The notes below the pieces were generated by a model that did not search any database, had not been told where the DNA came from, and saw only the letters and a list, made by a program, of their open reading frames with translations. Position numbers and translations under genes: made by a program. Below, piece by piece: positions 8,013-19,934 of a stretch of DNA of 58,152 nucleotides (position 1 is the first letter of the stretch; every line of letters starts with the position of its first letter). Origin of the DNA: Variovorax boronicumulans (lineage in GTDB: Bacteria > Pseudomonadota > Gammaproteobacteria > Burkholderiales > Burkholderiaceae_C); the NCBI RefSeq assembly GCF_030812215.1, contig NZ_JAUSSG010000018.1, positions 1 to 58,152 on the forward strand, read 5' to 3'.

Positions 8013-9203
8013 ATGCGGAACATGCGCAAATGGTTGGGGGCGGTGCTCGCCCTCGTGGTCGTGACCGTGGTGGCGGGCTGTGGCGGAGGCGGCGACGGCA
8101 ATGGCGGCTTCGGGCTCGCGCCGGGCTTCGGCGCAACGCCGCCACCCGCGCAGAAGATCATCATCGACAGCGACTACAACACCATGAGCGACGACGGGCA
8201 GCTCGGCGTCATGGCCGCGCAGCTGCAGGCCCAGGGCAAGGTCCAGGTCATGGGCATCAGCGTGGTCTCGGGCAACCAGTGGCTCAAGCAGGGCGTGGCC
8301 GACGCGCTGATGTCGGTCGAGCGGCTCGGCGTGGGAGACCGCATCGGCGTGTACGTGGGCGAAAACTATGCGCTCAACCACACCTTTGCCGACGTCGAGG
8401 CCGAAATGGCCGCGGGCGCGGGCGGCGACGGCTACCTCGGCGCCTGGGGCGGCCCCGAGCCCAAGAGCGACGCCGACCTGAAGCCCTCGCCCGACGGCTT
8501 TGCCAAGCGCACGCTGGCGCAGCGCAAGAGCGCGGTCGACTTCATCATCGACACGGTGCGGGCCAATCCGAACGAGATCACCATCCTGGCCATCGGCCCG
8601 CTCACCAACATCGCTCTCGCGGCGAAGAAGAGCCCCGACATCATTCCGCTGATCAAGAAGATCGTCTACATGGGCGGTGCCATCGATGTGCCGGGCAACA
8701 CCACCAAGGCTGCCGAGTTCAACTGGTGGTTCGATCCCGATGCCGCGCAGTTCGTGGTGCGCCTGCCGATCCCGCAGGTGGTGGTGCCGCTGGACGTGAC
8801 CGACACCGTGTTCCTCACCAAGCCCATCTACGACCGCATCGCCCATCCGGCCAAGCCGACCGCGGTGACGGAAGTGTTCCGCAAGCTCAACGGCTACGGC
8901 TTCAGCGGCACGAACGGCTTCGAGAACAACCCCGACTACACCCAGAACATCTGGGACACCCTCACGCTCGCCTACCTGATCGATCCAACCTACGCGACCA
9001 AGACGGTGGAGCGTTACGTCGACGTGGTGGCCAAGCCGGGCGCCGCGGACAACGGCCGCTCTATCGGCTACGCCTCGCAGCCCGCGGGCCCGACGCTGCA
9101 GAAGATGACGGTGGTGCAGCGCTTCGACAACGCGCGCTTCTTCGAGCTCTTCGTCGATTTGCTGACGCGGCCCGTGCCGATCACGCTGCCGCCGGCGAAT
9201 TGA
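8013..9203 (+). CDS. Nucleoside hydrolase-like lipoprotein (IunH family)
   Basis: The family hydrolyses the N-glycosidic bond of ribonucleosides, giving base and ribose, with Ca2+ held by an N-terminal aspartate cluster. That cluster appears here as IDSDYNTMSDDG, a variant of the usual DTDPGxDD. Further typical segments are ILAIGPLTNIALA, YMGGA and the asparagine-containing AEFNWWFDPDAA. The start at 8013 has AGGAG 8 bases upstream. The N-terminus has a hydrophobic signal and lipobox VVAGC followed by glycines, so the 396-aa protein should be an envelope lipoprotein, while classical members are cytoplasmic. The palindrome upstream suggests purine- or nucleoside-type control. Substrate is not fixed by sequence because the metal loop is divergent. 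Confidence 0.85.
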   Translation: MRNMRKWLGAVLALVVVTVVAGCGGGGDGNGGFGLAPGFGATPPPAQKIIIDSDYNTMSDDGQLGVMAAQLQAQGKVQVMGISVVSGNQWLKQGVADALMSVERLGVGDRIGVYVGENYALNHTFADVEAEMAAGAGGDGYLGAWGGPEPKSDADLKPSPDGFAKRTLAQRKSAVDFIIDTVRANPNEITILAIGPLTNIALAAKKSPDIIPLIKKIVYMGGAIDVPGNTTKAAEFNWWFDPDAAQFVVRLPIPQVVVPLDVTDTVFLTKPIYDRIAHPAKPTAVTEVFRKLNGYGFSGTNGFENNPDYTQNIWDTLTLAYLIDPTYATKTVERYVDVVAKPGAADNGRSIGYASQPAGPTLQKMTVVQRFDNARFFELFVDLLTRPVPITLPPAN

Positions 9204-9227
9204 TGTGAAGCCGGAGTGCCCGGCTGG

Positions 9228-11123
<1,896 letters not shown>

Positions 11124-11254
11124 GGCGGCGGAGGCGGACGTCGAGAGGGATGAAAGGGGAACGGGCGGGGGAGGGTGGTCGATTGTCCCCCAGCCACCCA
11201 GTTATGACTGTGGCATGAGCTTTGCAATGGTGATCCCCGTCCCGCCGCCTTTCT

Positions 11255-11264
11255 TGTCTAGACA
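11255..11264. promoter_or_regulatory. Putative HutC operator 1 (TGTCTAGACA)
   Basis: A perfect 10-bp palindrome with flanking T and G lies 159 bases upstream of the ABC binding-protein gene. Its TGT-N4-ACA pattern matches the two better sites at 11331 and 14833. It could also serve the divergent recQ gene. The rest of the 299-base recQ/ABC intergenic region shows only a TTTCTAGAAA palindrome near 11395. Confidence 0.45.
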
Positions 11265-11330
11265 GCAATCTGGTGCATCTTCCTGAAGAAATGCACCGAA
11301 ACAGCCCTCTCGGGTTATCCTGTATATACA

Positions 11331-11340
11331 AGTTGGGGCG
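11331..11340. promoter_or_regulatory. Putative HutC operator 2 (TGTATATACA)
   Basis: A perfect 10-bp palindrome lies 83 bases before the ABC binding-protein ATG. TGTATATACA with flanking C/AAG is the known type of site bound by the GntR-family repressor HutC in pseudomonads and enterics. hutC is the fourth gene of the operon that starts here, so autoregulation with urocanate as inducer is likely. Confidence 0.65.
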
Positions 11341-11422
11341 CTTGGCAACAATGCGAGGCGAGCGCGACCCAGACCCGGGCGCACCGCCGAGCCATTTCTA
11401 GAAAACGGAACCAGGAGTACCC

Positions 11423-12391
11423 ATGGTCAAGACGGTAGTTGTGAAAGTCGCTTCGCTGCTGGCAGCAGGTGCATGTGCAGCGGGCATGGCCGGAACGGCC
11501 GCCGCCCAGGACACGAAGATTTCGCTCGGCATGTCCGGCTGGACCGGCTTCGCGCCGCTCTCGCTGGCCGACAAGGCCGGCATCTTCAAGAAGAACGGCC
11601 TGGACGTCGAACTGAAGATGATCCCGCAGAAGGACCGCCACCTGGCCCTGGCCTCCGGCGCGATCCAGTGCGCGGCCACCACCGTGGAAACGCACGTCGC
11701 CTGGAACGCCAACGGCGTGCCGATCGTGCAGATCTTCCAGATGGACAAGTCCTACGGCGCCGACGGCATCGCGGTGCGCAACGACGTGAAGACCTTCGCC
11801 GACCTCAAGGGCAAGACCATCGGCGTGAGTGCTCCCGGCACCGCGCCGTACTTCGGCCTGGCCTGGATGCTCAACAAGAACGGCATGAGCCTGAAGGACG
11901 TGAAGACTGTCTCTCTCGAGCCGCAGCCCGCCGCCCAGGCCTTCGTGGCCGGCCAGAACGACGCCGCCATGACCTACGAGCCGTACCTCTCGACCGTGCG
12001 CGCCAATCCGGCGGCCGGCAAGATCCTCGCGACCACGCTCGACTACCCGATGGTGATGGACACCGTCGGCTGCGCCCCCACCTGGCTCAAGGCCAACCCC
12101 AAGGCCGCCGCCGCGCTCACCAAGTCGTACTTCGACGCGCTGGACATGATCAAGGCCGACCCGGCCAAGTCGAACGAGCTCATGGGCTCGGCCGTCAAGC
12201 AGAGCGGCGAGCAGTTCGCCAAGTCGTCGGCGTACCTGCGCTGGCAGGACAAGGCCGCCAACCAGAAGTTCTTCGCGGGCGAGCTCACCACCTTCATGAA
12301 GGAAGCCGCAGCGATCCTCCTGGAAGCCGGCGTGATCCGCAAGGCGCCCGAAGACTACGCAGTCACCTTCGATGCAAGCTACGTCAAGTAA
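11423..12391 (+). CDS. ABC transporter substrate-binding protein, NMT1/SsuA type
   Basis: This is the periplasmic solute receptor of an importer. The N-terminal signal peptide ends near GTAAAQ-DTK (cleavage after about residue 29). The mature part has the features of the NMT1/THI5/SsuA family (GMSGWTGFAPLSLADKAGIF, VAWNANGVPI). AGGAG lies 6 bases before the ATG. The 322-aa length is normal. The permease gene overlaps its last 20 bases, and the ATPase and hutC follow. Family members bind aminopyrimidines, alkanesulfonates and taurine. The HutC-type operators and linkage to hutC suggest histidine, urocanate or a related imidazole here. That substrate is inference. Confidence 0.9.
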   Translation: MVKTVVVKVASLLAAGACAAGMAGTAAAQDTKISLGMSGWTGFAPLSLADKAGIFKKNGLDVELKMIPQKDRHLALASGAIQCAATTVETHVAWNANGVPIVQIFQMDKSYGADGIAVRNDVKTFADLKGKTIGVSAPGTAPYFGLAWMLNKNGMSLKDVKTVSLEPQPAAQAFVAGQNDAAMTYEPYLSTVRANPAAGKILATTLDYPMVMDTVGCAPTWLKANPKAAAALTKSYFDALDMIKADPAKSNELMGSAVKQSGEQFAKSSAYLRWQDKAANQKFFAGELTTFMKEAAAILLEAGVIRKAPEDYAVTFDASYVK

Positions 12392-13253
12392 GGCGCTGCC
12401 GCAGCAGGTGCCGCCCCGCGCGGCATCGGCAAGCGCCGTTTCCTCCCAGCCCGTCGTGCCACCCGTGCGGCGCCGTGCGTTCGCGCCGCTCGAGCCGATC
12501 AGCGCCCGCGCGCGCGTGCTGCTGGGGCTCGGTTTCTTCGTCGTGTTCGTGCTCGCGTGGTCGCTCGCCACGCTCGGCGGCTTCGTCTCGCCGACTTTCC
12601 TCGCGAGCCCGCCGACCATGGTCAAGGAAGGCTGGCTGCTCTTCACCGAGTACGGCTTCATCGGCGACATCGGCATGACCGTGTGGCGCGTGTTCGGCGG
12701 CTTCCTGCTGGCGGCCGTGTTCGCGGTACCGCTGGGCATCGCGATGGGTACGTGGAAGACGGTCGAAGCCTTCTTCGAGCCCTTCGTCTCGTTCTGCCGC
12801 TACCTGCCGGCGTCGGCGTTCATTCCGCTGCTCATCCTGTGGGCGGGCCTGGGCGAAATGCAGAAGCTGCTCGTGATCTTCATCGGCTCGTTCTTCCAGA
12901 TCGTGCTGATGGTGGCCGTCACCGTGGGCGGCGCGCGGCGCGACCTCGTCGAAGCGGCCTACACGCTGGGCGCCAACAGCCGCGGCATCGTCGCGCGGGT
13001 GCTCATTCCGGGCGCCGCGCCGGGCATCGCCGAGACGCTGCGCCTCGTGCTCGGCTGGGCATGGACCTACGTGATCGTGGCCGAGCTGATCGGCTCGTCC
13101 TCGGGCATCGGCCACATGATCACCGACAGCCAGGCGCTGCTGAACACCGGGCAGATCATCTTCGGGATCATCGTGATCGGCGTCATCGGCCTCCTGTCCG
13201 ACTTCGCTTTCAAGGCGCTGAACCGCCGCCTCTTCGCATGGGCCGCACTTTGA
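12372..13253 (+). CDS. ABC transporter permease, SsuC/TauC type
   Basis: This integral inner-membrane subunit has 293 aa with about six transmembrane helices and a polar N-terminal extension of about 50 residues. The EAA loop, which contacts the ATPase, is visible as EAAYTLGANSRGIVARVLIP. The gene starts inside the end of the binding-protein gene (20-bp overlap) and its stop overlaps the ATPase start (TGATG). The three are therefore translationally coupled. It belongs to the BPD transport family of nitrate/sulfonate/taurine importers. Confidence 0.92.
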   Translation: MQATSSKALPQQVPPRAASASAVSSQPVVPPVRRRAFAPLEPISARARVLLGLGFFVVFVLAWSLATLGGFVSPTFLASPPTMVKEGWLLFTEYGFIGDIGMTVWRVFGGFLLAAVFAVPLGIAMGTWKTVEAFFEPFVSFCRYLPASAFIPLLILWAGLGEMQKLLVIFIGSFFQIVLMVAVTVGGARRDLVEAAYTLGANSRGIVARVLIPGAAPGIAETLRLVLGWAWTYVIVAELIGSSSGIGHMITDSQALLNTGQIIFGIIVIGVIGLLSDFAFKALNRRLFAWAAL

Positions 13254-14041
13254 TGACGACGCAGAACCAACTCTCCATCCAGGGCGTCTCGCGCGTCTTC
13301 ACCGGCACCAAGGGCCAGCGCACACAGGCGCTCCTGCCCATCGACTTCGAGGTGAAGGAGAACGACTTCGTCACCATCCTCGGCCCTTCGGGCTGCGGCA
13401 AGTCGACGCTGCTGCGCATCGTGGCCGGGCTCGATTTCCCGACCACCGGCCAGGTGCTGCTCGATGGCGAGCGCATCGAAGGCCCGGGTGCCGACCGCGG
13501 CGTGGTTTTCCAGAGCTACACGCTGTTCCCATGGCTCACGGTGGCGCAGAACATCCGCTTCGGCCTGCGCGAGCGCGGCATGAGCGAGGCCGACCAGAAG
13601 GAACGCAGCGAGTTCTTCATCGCCAAGGTGGGCCTGCGCGGCTTCGAGCATCACTTTCCGAAGCAGCTCTCGGGCGGCATGCAGCAGCGCACGGCCATTG
13701 CCCGCGCGCTCGCCAACGACCCCAAGATGCTGCTGCTCGACGAGCCTTTCGGCGCGCTCGACAACCAGACCCGCGTGCTGATGCAGGAGCTCTTGCTCGG
13801 GATCTGGGAATCGGCGCAGAAGACGGTGCTCTTCGTCACGCACGACATCGACGAGGCGATCTTCATGGCCAACCGCGTGGCGGTGTTCAGCGCGCGGCCA
13901 GGGCGCATCAAGACCGAGATCGCGGTGGACTTTCCGCATCCGCGCAGCTACACGATCAAGACCTCGCCGGAGTTCATGGACATCAAGGCGCGGCTGACGG
14001 AAGAGATCCGCGCCGAGTCGATGGCCGCCGCGGAGCATTGA
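13253..14041 (+). CDS. ABC transporter ATP-binding protein, SsuB/TauB type
   Basis: This 262-aa ATPase drives the importer made with the two preceding products. Walker A is GPSGCGKST near residue 45, the Q-loop is in VVFQSYTLFPW, the signature is LSGGMQQR near residue 141, Walker B is MLLLDEPFGALD, and the switch histidine is in FVTHDID. The start was set at the ATG overlapping the permease stop. Longer frames upstream overlap the permease and are not supported. hutC begins 7 bases after its stop. Confidence 0.95.
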   Translation: MTTQNQLSIQGVSRVFTGTKGQRTQALLPIDFEVKENDFVTILGPSGCGKSTLLRIVAGLDFPTTGQVLLDGERIEGPGADRGVVFQSYTLFPWLTVAQNIRFGLRERGMSEADQKERSEFFIAKVGLRGFEHHFPKQLSGGMQQRTAIARALANDPKMLLLDEPFGALDNQTRVLMQELLLGIWESAQKTVLFVTHDIDEAIFMANRVAVFSARPGRIKTEIAVDFPHPRSYTIKTSPEFMDIKARLTEEIRAESMAAAEH

Positions 14042-14048
14042 AAGCACG

Positions 14049-14786
14049 ATGAAACGCGACCTGCCGACCCTCGCGCTCTACGCGCAAGTCAAGGATCACA
14101 TCTCCCGCAAGATCCAGGACGGCACTTGGCCGCCCGGCCACCGCCTGCCGTCGGAGCATGAGCTGGTCGCGCAGTTCGGCATGGCGCGCATGACGGTGAA
14201 CCGCGCGCTGCGCGAACTGGTGGAGCAGGGCCGCATCGTGCGCGTGGCCGGCGTCGGCAGCTTCGTGGCGGAAAACAAGCCGCAATCGACGCTGCTGCAG
14301 ATCGCCAACATCGCGAGCGAAATCCGCCAGCGTGGCCACGACTACCGCTGCGAAATGCTCGCGGTCGAGCGCATCGCCGCCTCGCCCGACGTGGCCGCAT
14401 GGCTCGACCTGCGCGCGGGCGATTCGGTATTCCACAGCGCCTGCCTGCACCTGGAGAACGACACGCCGGTGCAGCTGGAGGAGCGCTACGTCAATCCGCA
14501 GGTCGTGCCCGAGTATCTGGAGCAAGACTTCAGCGCCATGCCGCCCAGCGAGTACCTGGTGCGCAACGTGCCCTTCGACCAGATCGAACACGTCGTCGAT
14601 GCCGTGCTGCCCAACGCCGAACAGGCCGAGCGGCTCGCGATGGAAGTGACCGACCCCTGCCTGCTGCTCACGCGCCGTACCTGGACGCGCAACACGCCCG
14701 TGACCTGGGTGCGCTGCCTGCATCCCGCGTCGCGCTACAGCCTGGGCAGCCGCTTCAAAGCCGACGGCAACCCCAGCTTCGGCTAG
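14049..14786 (+). CDS. hutC: Histidine utilisation repressor, GntR/HutC family
   Basis: This 245-aa transcription factor has an N-terminal winged helix-turn-helix (ISRKIQDGTWPPGHRLPSEH, then MARMTVNRALRELV) and a C-terminal UTRA ligand domain. HutC represses hut genes and is released by urocanate. It is the last gene of the ABC transporter operon and is followed after 63 bases by hutH with an operator-like site between. Family and context agree. Other UTRA regulators are possible on sequence alone, but position beside hutH makes HutC the clear choice. Confidence 0.92.
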   Translation: MKRDLPTLALYAQVKDHISRKIQDGTWPPGHRLPSEHELVAQFGMARMTVNRALRELVEQGRIVRVAGVGSFVAENKPQSTLLQIANIASEIRQRGHDYRCEMLAVERIAASPDVAAWLDLRAGDSVFHSACLHLENDTPVQLEERYVNPQVVPEYLEQDFSAMPPSEYLVRNVPFDQIEHVVDAVLPNAEQAERLAMEVTDPCLLLTRRTWTRNTPVTWVRCLHPASRYSLGSRFKADGNPSFG

Positions 14787-14832
14787 CTTTTTTTCTTGTC
14801 GCACAGACCGATCGTTATCTCTCGCAACTACT

Positions 14833-14842
14833 TGTATAGACA
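14833..14842. promoter_or_regulatory. Putative HutC operator 3 (TGTATAGACA)
   Basis: One mismatch from a perfect palindrome (TGTATAGACA), with CT before and GG after, like the site at 11331. It ends 7 bases before the hutH ATG, where a bound repressor would block transcription or early elongation. Its position argues against the longer hutH start at 14796. Confidence 0.6.
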
Positions 14843-14849
14843 GGTTCAC

Positions 14850-16409
14850 ATGCCAAGCAACAACACCGCTTCATCCAATGCCACTTTGACTCTCACGCCC
14901 GGCAAGGTCGGCCTTGCGATGCTGCGACGCATCCAGGCCGGCGGCGTGCAGCTCGTGCTCGATCCGTCGGTGCAGGGCGGGATGGCCCAAGCCGAGGCGG
15001 CCGTGCGCCACATCGTCGAGAACGACCAGGTCGTCTACGGCATCAACACCGGCTTCGGCAAGCTCGCGAGCACGCGCATCGGCAACGATCACCTGGCCGA
15101 GCTGCAGCGCAACCTCGTGCTCTCGCACAGCGTGGGCACCGGCGAGCCGCTGGCCGCGCCGGTCGTGCGCATGATCCTCGCAACCAAGGCGGTGAGCCTT
15201 GCGCGCGGCCACTCGGGTGTGCGACCCGCACTGGTCGATGCGCTGCTGGCGCTGTTCAACGCGGGCGTGACGCCCAGCATTCCCTGCAAGGGTTCGGTCG
15301 GCGCGTCGGGCGACCTCGCCCCGCTCGCGCACATGGCCTGCGTGCTGATCGGCGAAGGCGAGGCGACGCTGGCCGACGGCAAGAAGGTCAGCGGCGCCGA
15401 AGCGATGCGCAGCATCGGCCTCGAACCCTTCGTGCTCGGCCCGAAGGAAGGCCTGGCGCTGCTCAACGGCACGCAGGTGTCGACCGCGCTGGCGCTCGCC
15501 GGCCTGTTCGGTGCGGAAGACGTGTTCGCCGCCGCGCTGATGTCGGGCGCGCTGTCGCTCGAAGCGATTCAAGGCTCGATCAAGCCCTTCGACGCGCGCA
15601 TCCACGCCGCACGCGGCCAGCCCGGCCAGATCGCCGTCGCAGGCGCGGTGCGCACGCTGCTCGAAGGCAGCGAGATCGTCCCCTCGCACGCCGACTGCGG
15701 CCGTGTGCAGGACCCGTACTCGGTGCGCTGCATTCCGCAGGTGATGGGTGCTTGCCTCGACAACCTCGCGCATGCATCGCGCGTGCTGGTCATCGAAGCC
15801 AACGCCGCATCGGACAACCCGCTCGTGTTCTGCGACACCGGCGAAGTGATCTCGGGCGGCAACTTCCACGCCGAGCCCGTCGCCTTCGCGGCCGACATCA
15901 TTGCGCTGGCGGTGAGCGAAGTCGGTGCCATCTCCGAGCGCCGCCTGGCCTTGCTGCTCGACAGCGGCCTCTCGGGCCTGCCGCCGTTCCTGGTGCGCGA
16001 TGGCGGCCTCAATTCCGGCTTCATGATCGCGCAGGTCACGGCCGCCGCACTCGCCTCCGAGAACAAGTCGCTCGCACACCCCGCGAGCGTCGACAGCCTG
16101 CCCACCTCGGCCAATCAGGAAGACCACGTCTCGATGGCCACCTTCGCCGCGCGCCGCCTGGGCGACATGGTCAACAACACCGCGGTGGTCGTCGGCATCG
16201 AAGCCATGGCCGCCGCACAAGGCATCGAGCTCAAGCGCAAGCTCAAGAGTTCGCCGCTGGTCGAAGCGGAATTCGCCACCATCCGCCAGAAGGTCGCCTT
16301 CCTCGAACGCGACCGCTACCTCGCCCCCGACATCGAAGCCATGCGCCTGTGGGCGCTGAAGGCCGAGTTGCCGGCCGCGCTGCTGAACATCCTGCCCAGT
16401 CACTCGTAA
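14850..16409 (+). CDS. hutH: Histidine ammonia-lyase
   Basis: This enzyme eliminates ammonia from L-histidine to give urocanate, the first step of histidine degradation, in the cytoplasm. The MIO cofactor forms from the Ala-Ser-Gly triplet, present in GSVGASGDLAPLAH near residue 153. YGINTGFGKLAS and NAASDNPL are other family blocks. The start at 14850 (MPSNN) gives 519 aa. The frame is open to 14796, but that start would place the operator inside the gene. hutU follows 39 bases downstream. Identification is secure. Confidence 0.97.
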   Translation: MPSNNTASSNATLTLTPGKVGLAMLRRIQAGGVQLVLDPSVQGGMAQAEAAVRHIVENDQVVYGINTGFGKLASTRIGNDHLAELQRNLVLSHSVGTGEPLAAPVVRMILATKAVSLARGHSGVRPALVDALLALFNAGVTPSIPCKGSVGASGDLAPLAHMACVLIGEGEATLADGKKVSGAEAMRSIGLEPFVLGPKEGLALLNGTQVSTALALAGLFGAEDVFAAALMSGALSLEAIQGSIKPFDARIHAARGQPGQIAVAGAVRTLLEGSEIVPSHADCGRVQDPYSVRCIPQVMGACLDNLAHASRVLVIEANAASDNPLVFCDTGEVISGGNFHAEPVAFAADIIALAVSEVGAISERRLALLLDSGLSGLPPFLVRDGGLNSGFMIAQVTAAALASENKSLAHPASVDSLPTSANQEDHVSMATFAARRLGDMVNNTAVVVGIEAMAAAQGIELKRKLKSSPLVEAEFATIRQKVAFLERDRYLAPDIEAMRLWALKAELPAALLNILPSHS

Positions 16410-16448
16410 GACTTCATCCGATAGATCGACAGATAGGAGAACCACGCC

Positions 16449-18176
<1,728 letters not shown>

Positions 18177-18234
18177 GCCGGCCGTTCGTCGCACGCAAGC
18201 CGGTAAGACAAAGGTAGAAGTAAAAATCCGGCCG

Positions 18235-18253
18235 ATTCCCACCCGGTGGGAAT
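18235..18253. promoter_or_regulatory. 19-bp inverted repeat upstream of the IclR gene
   Basis: ATTCCCACC and GGTGGGAAT form 9-bp perfect arms around one C. The site lies 43-61 bases before the likely IclR ATG. IclR-family proteins bind short palindromes and usually autoregulate, so this is a reasonable operator, but no experimental consensus supports it. Confidence 0.5.
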
Positions 18254-18295
18254 TTGGGCTTGGAAGTGAGAACGGCCAGCAAGATACTGCTTGCG

Positions 18296-19030
18296 ATGAC
18301 GCCCCCGACCGACGCTCCCGCCCACAACGACCGCGCACTGTTCGTGCTGTCGGTGCTGGCGCAGAGCAAGGTCGCGATGACGGCAGCCGAGCTGGTGCAG
18401 GCCACCGGCCTCGTCAAGAGCACGCTGTACCGCCAGATCGCCACGCTGCGCCGCTGGGGCTTCGTGATGGAGTCCGACGGGCGCTACTCGCCCGGCCCCG
18501 TGAGCGTGCAGCTCGCGAGCGGTTTCGACGGCAACTCCGACCTCGTCATGGCCGCCCGCGCCGACATGCGCGCGCTGGTGCAGCAGAGCCACGAGAGCGT
18601 GGCGCTGGTCACCGCGGTGAACGACCGCGTGGTGTGCCTGGAGATGATCGACAGCGAACATTCGCTGCGCTGCTCGTTCGACCGGGGCCGCAGCGTGCCG
18701 GCCAGCGACGGCGCGAGCGCCAAGTGCCTGCTCGCGCACATGCCGCTCGACCAGCGCGATGCCTTGCTCGACGGTCTCGGCGAGAGCGCCGGGCGCCGCG
18801 CCGAACGCGCCGCCGAACTCGATGCGATCCGCGAGGCCGGTCATGCCGTGACGCAGGGCGAGGTCGATGCCGGCGTCTGGGGCGCGAGCGCACCGGTGCT
18901 GTCTTCGGGCCGGCGCCTTCGTGGCGCGATCACGCTCATGGCGCCGATCACGCGCGTCCAGGGCATGGAAGCTGCGTTGCTCCACATGACCGTCGTCACG
19001 GCGGCGCGCATCTCGCGTGCGCTCCAGTAG
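18296..19030 (+). CDS. IclR-family transcriptional regulator
   Basis: The product has an N-terminal winged helix (ALFVLSVLAQSKVAMTAAEL, KSTLYRQIATLRRWGF) and a C-terminal IclR effector domain (about residues 70-244). The start is uncertain. ATG at 18296 gives 244 aa, a normal size. GTG at 18266 or TTG at 18254 are possible, but the TTG abuts the palindrome. The gene lies between hutU and a polar amino-acid transporter, so it probably adds a second control layer to histidine or glutamate use. Effector and targets are not readable from sequence. Confidence 0.88.
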   Translation: MTPPTDAPAHNDRALFVLSVLAQSKVAMTAAELVQATGLVKSTLYRQIATLRRWGFVMESDGRYSPGPVSVQLASGFDGNSDLVMAARADMRALVQQSHESVALVTAVNDRVVCLEMIDSEHSLRCSFDRGRSVPASDGASAKCLLAHMPLDQRDALLDGLGESAGRRAERAAELDAIREAGHAVTQGEVDAGVWGASAPVLSSGRRLRGAITLMAPITRVQGMEAALLHMTVVTAARISRALQ

Positions 19031-19073
19031 CCGGTCGTTCTCACTTTTTTCAAACCCACGAAAGCTTTTCACC

Positions 19074-19826
19074 ATGAACACCCGCCGCACCCTCGTTGCC
19101 GTCGCACTCTCCGGCCTCGCTCTCTTCGGTTTTGCCGGCGCCGCGCAAGCCCAGGGCGAGCCGCTGCGCGTCGCCACCGACGCCACCTTCCCGCCGATGG
19201 AGTTCGTGGAAAACGGCAAGCGCACCGGCTTCGACGTGGAACTGGTCGAGGCCATCGGCAAGACGCTGGGCCGCAAGATCGAGTGGATCGACATCGACTT
19301 CAAGGGGCTCGTGCCGGGCCTGATCTCCAAGCGCTTCGACATGGCCGTCTCGGCCATCTACATCACCGACGAGCGCAAGAAGGTGGTCGACTTCACCGTG
19401 CCGTACTACGCGGGCGGCCTCGTGGTGATGGTGAAGGACGGCAACACGGCGATCAAGGTGCCGGCTGACATCAACGGCAAGAAGGTCAGCGTGCAGGTGG
19501 GCACCAAGTCGGTCGCCTTCACGAAGGAAAAGTACCCGCAGGTGCAGCTGATGGAAGTGGAGAAGAACCAGGAGATGTTCAACCTCGTGGACATCGGCCG
19601 TGCCGACGCCGCCGTCACCGGCAAGCCCGCGGCCTACCAGTACGTGCGCACGCGCGGCGGCCTGAAGGTGCTGCCCGAGCAGATCACCACCGAGGAGTAC
19701 GGCATGGCGATCCGCAAGGACACGCCGGAGCTCACCAAGGCGGTGAACGGCGCCATCGAGAAGCTGAAGGCGGACGGCACTTACGACCAGATCGTGAAGA
19801 AGTGGTTCAGCGCCGCCACCAAGTGA
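19074..19826 (+). CDS. Polar amino-acid ABC transporter substrate-binding protein (HisJ-like)
   Basis: This periplasmic receptor is a 250-aa product with a signal peptide ending at about AGAAQAQ-GEP and the type-II solute-binding fold. Visible blocks are LRVATDATFPPMEFVENGKR, FDVELVEAIGKTLG, FKGLVPGLISKRFDMAVSAI and VSVQVGTKSVAF. The family binds histidine, arginine, glutamine or glutamate. Location inside the hut locus favours histidine or an intermediate. The permease gene follows after a 108-base spacer that carries a repeat-like sequence. No ATP-binding subunit is adjacent. Confidence 0.92.
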   Translation: MNTRRTLVAVALSGLALFGFAGAAQAQGEPLRVATDATFPPMEFVENGKRTGFDVELVEAIGKTLGRKIEWIDIDFKGLVPGLISKRFDMAVSAIYITDERKKVVDFTVPYYAGGLVVMVKDGNTAIKVPADINGKKVSVQVGTKSVAFTKEKYPQVQLMEVEKNQEMFNLVDIGRADAAVTGKPAAYQYVRTRGGLKVLPEQITTEEYGMAIRKDTPELTKAVNGAIEKLKADGTYDQIVKKWFSAATK

Positions 19827-19829
19827 TGT

Positions 19830-19930
19830 TGGCCCCCCGGCTTTTCACGCGCTGCGCGCGTGTAACTCCCCCCCCTGAGGGGGAGGCGCGGCCCGCTTGG
19901 GGCGGCCCGGCGCTCGGCCGCCAAAAGGAC
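19830..19930. repeat. GC-rich hairpin-forming intergenic element, REP-like
   Basis: The gap between binding protein and permease is filled with GC-rich hairpins: CACGCG/CGCGTG, CTCCCCC (19866-19872) paired with GGGGGAG (19879-19885), and GGGCGGCC-type arms. The composition resembles dispersed intergenic elements of Comamonadaceae genomes. Whether it recurs elsewhere in this genome cannot be tested here. It may stabilise the upstream mRNA or attenuate the permease message. Confidence 0.5.
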
Positions 19931-19934
19931 TGAT

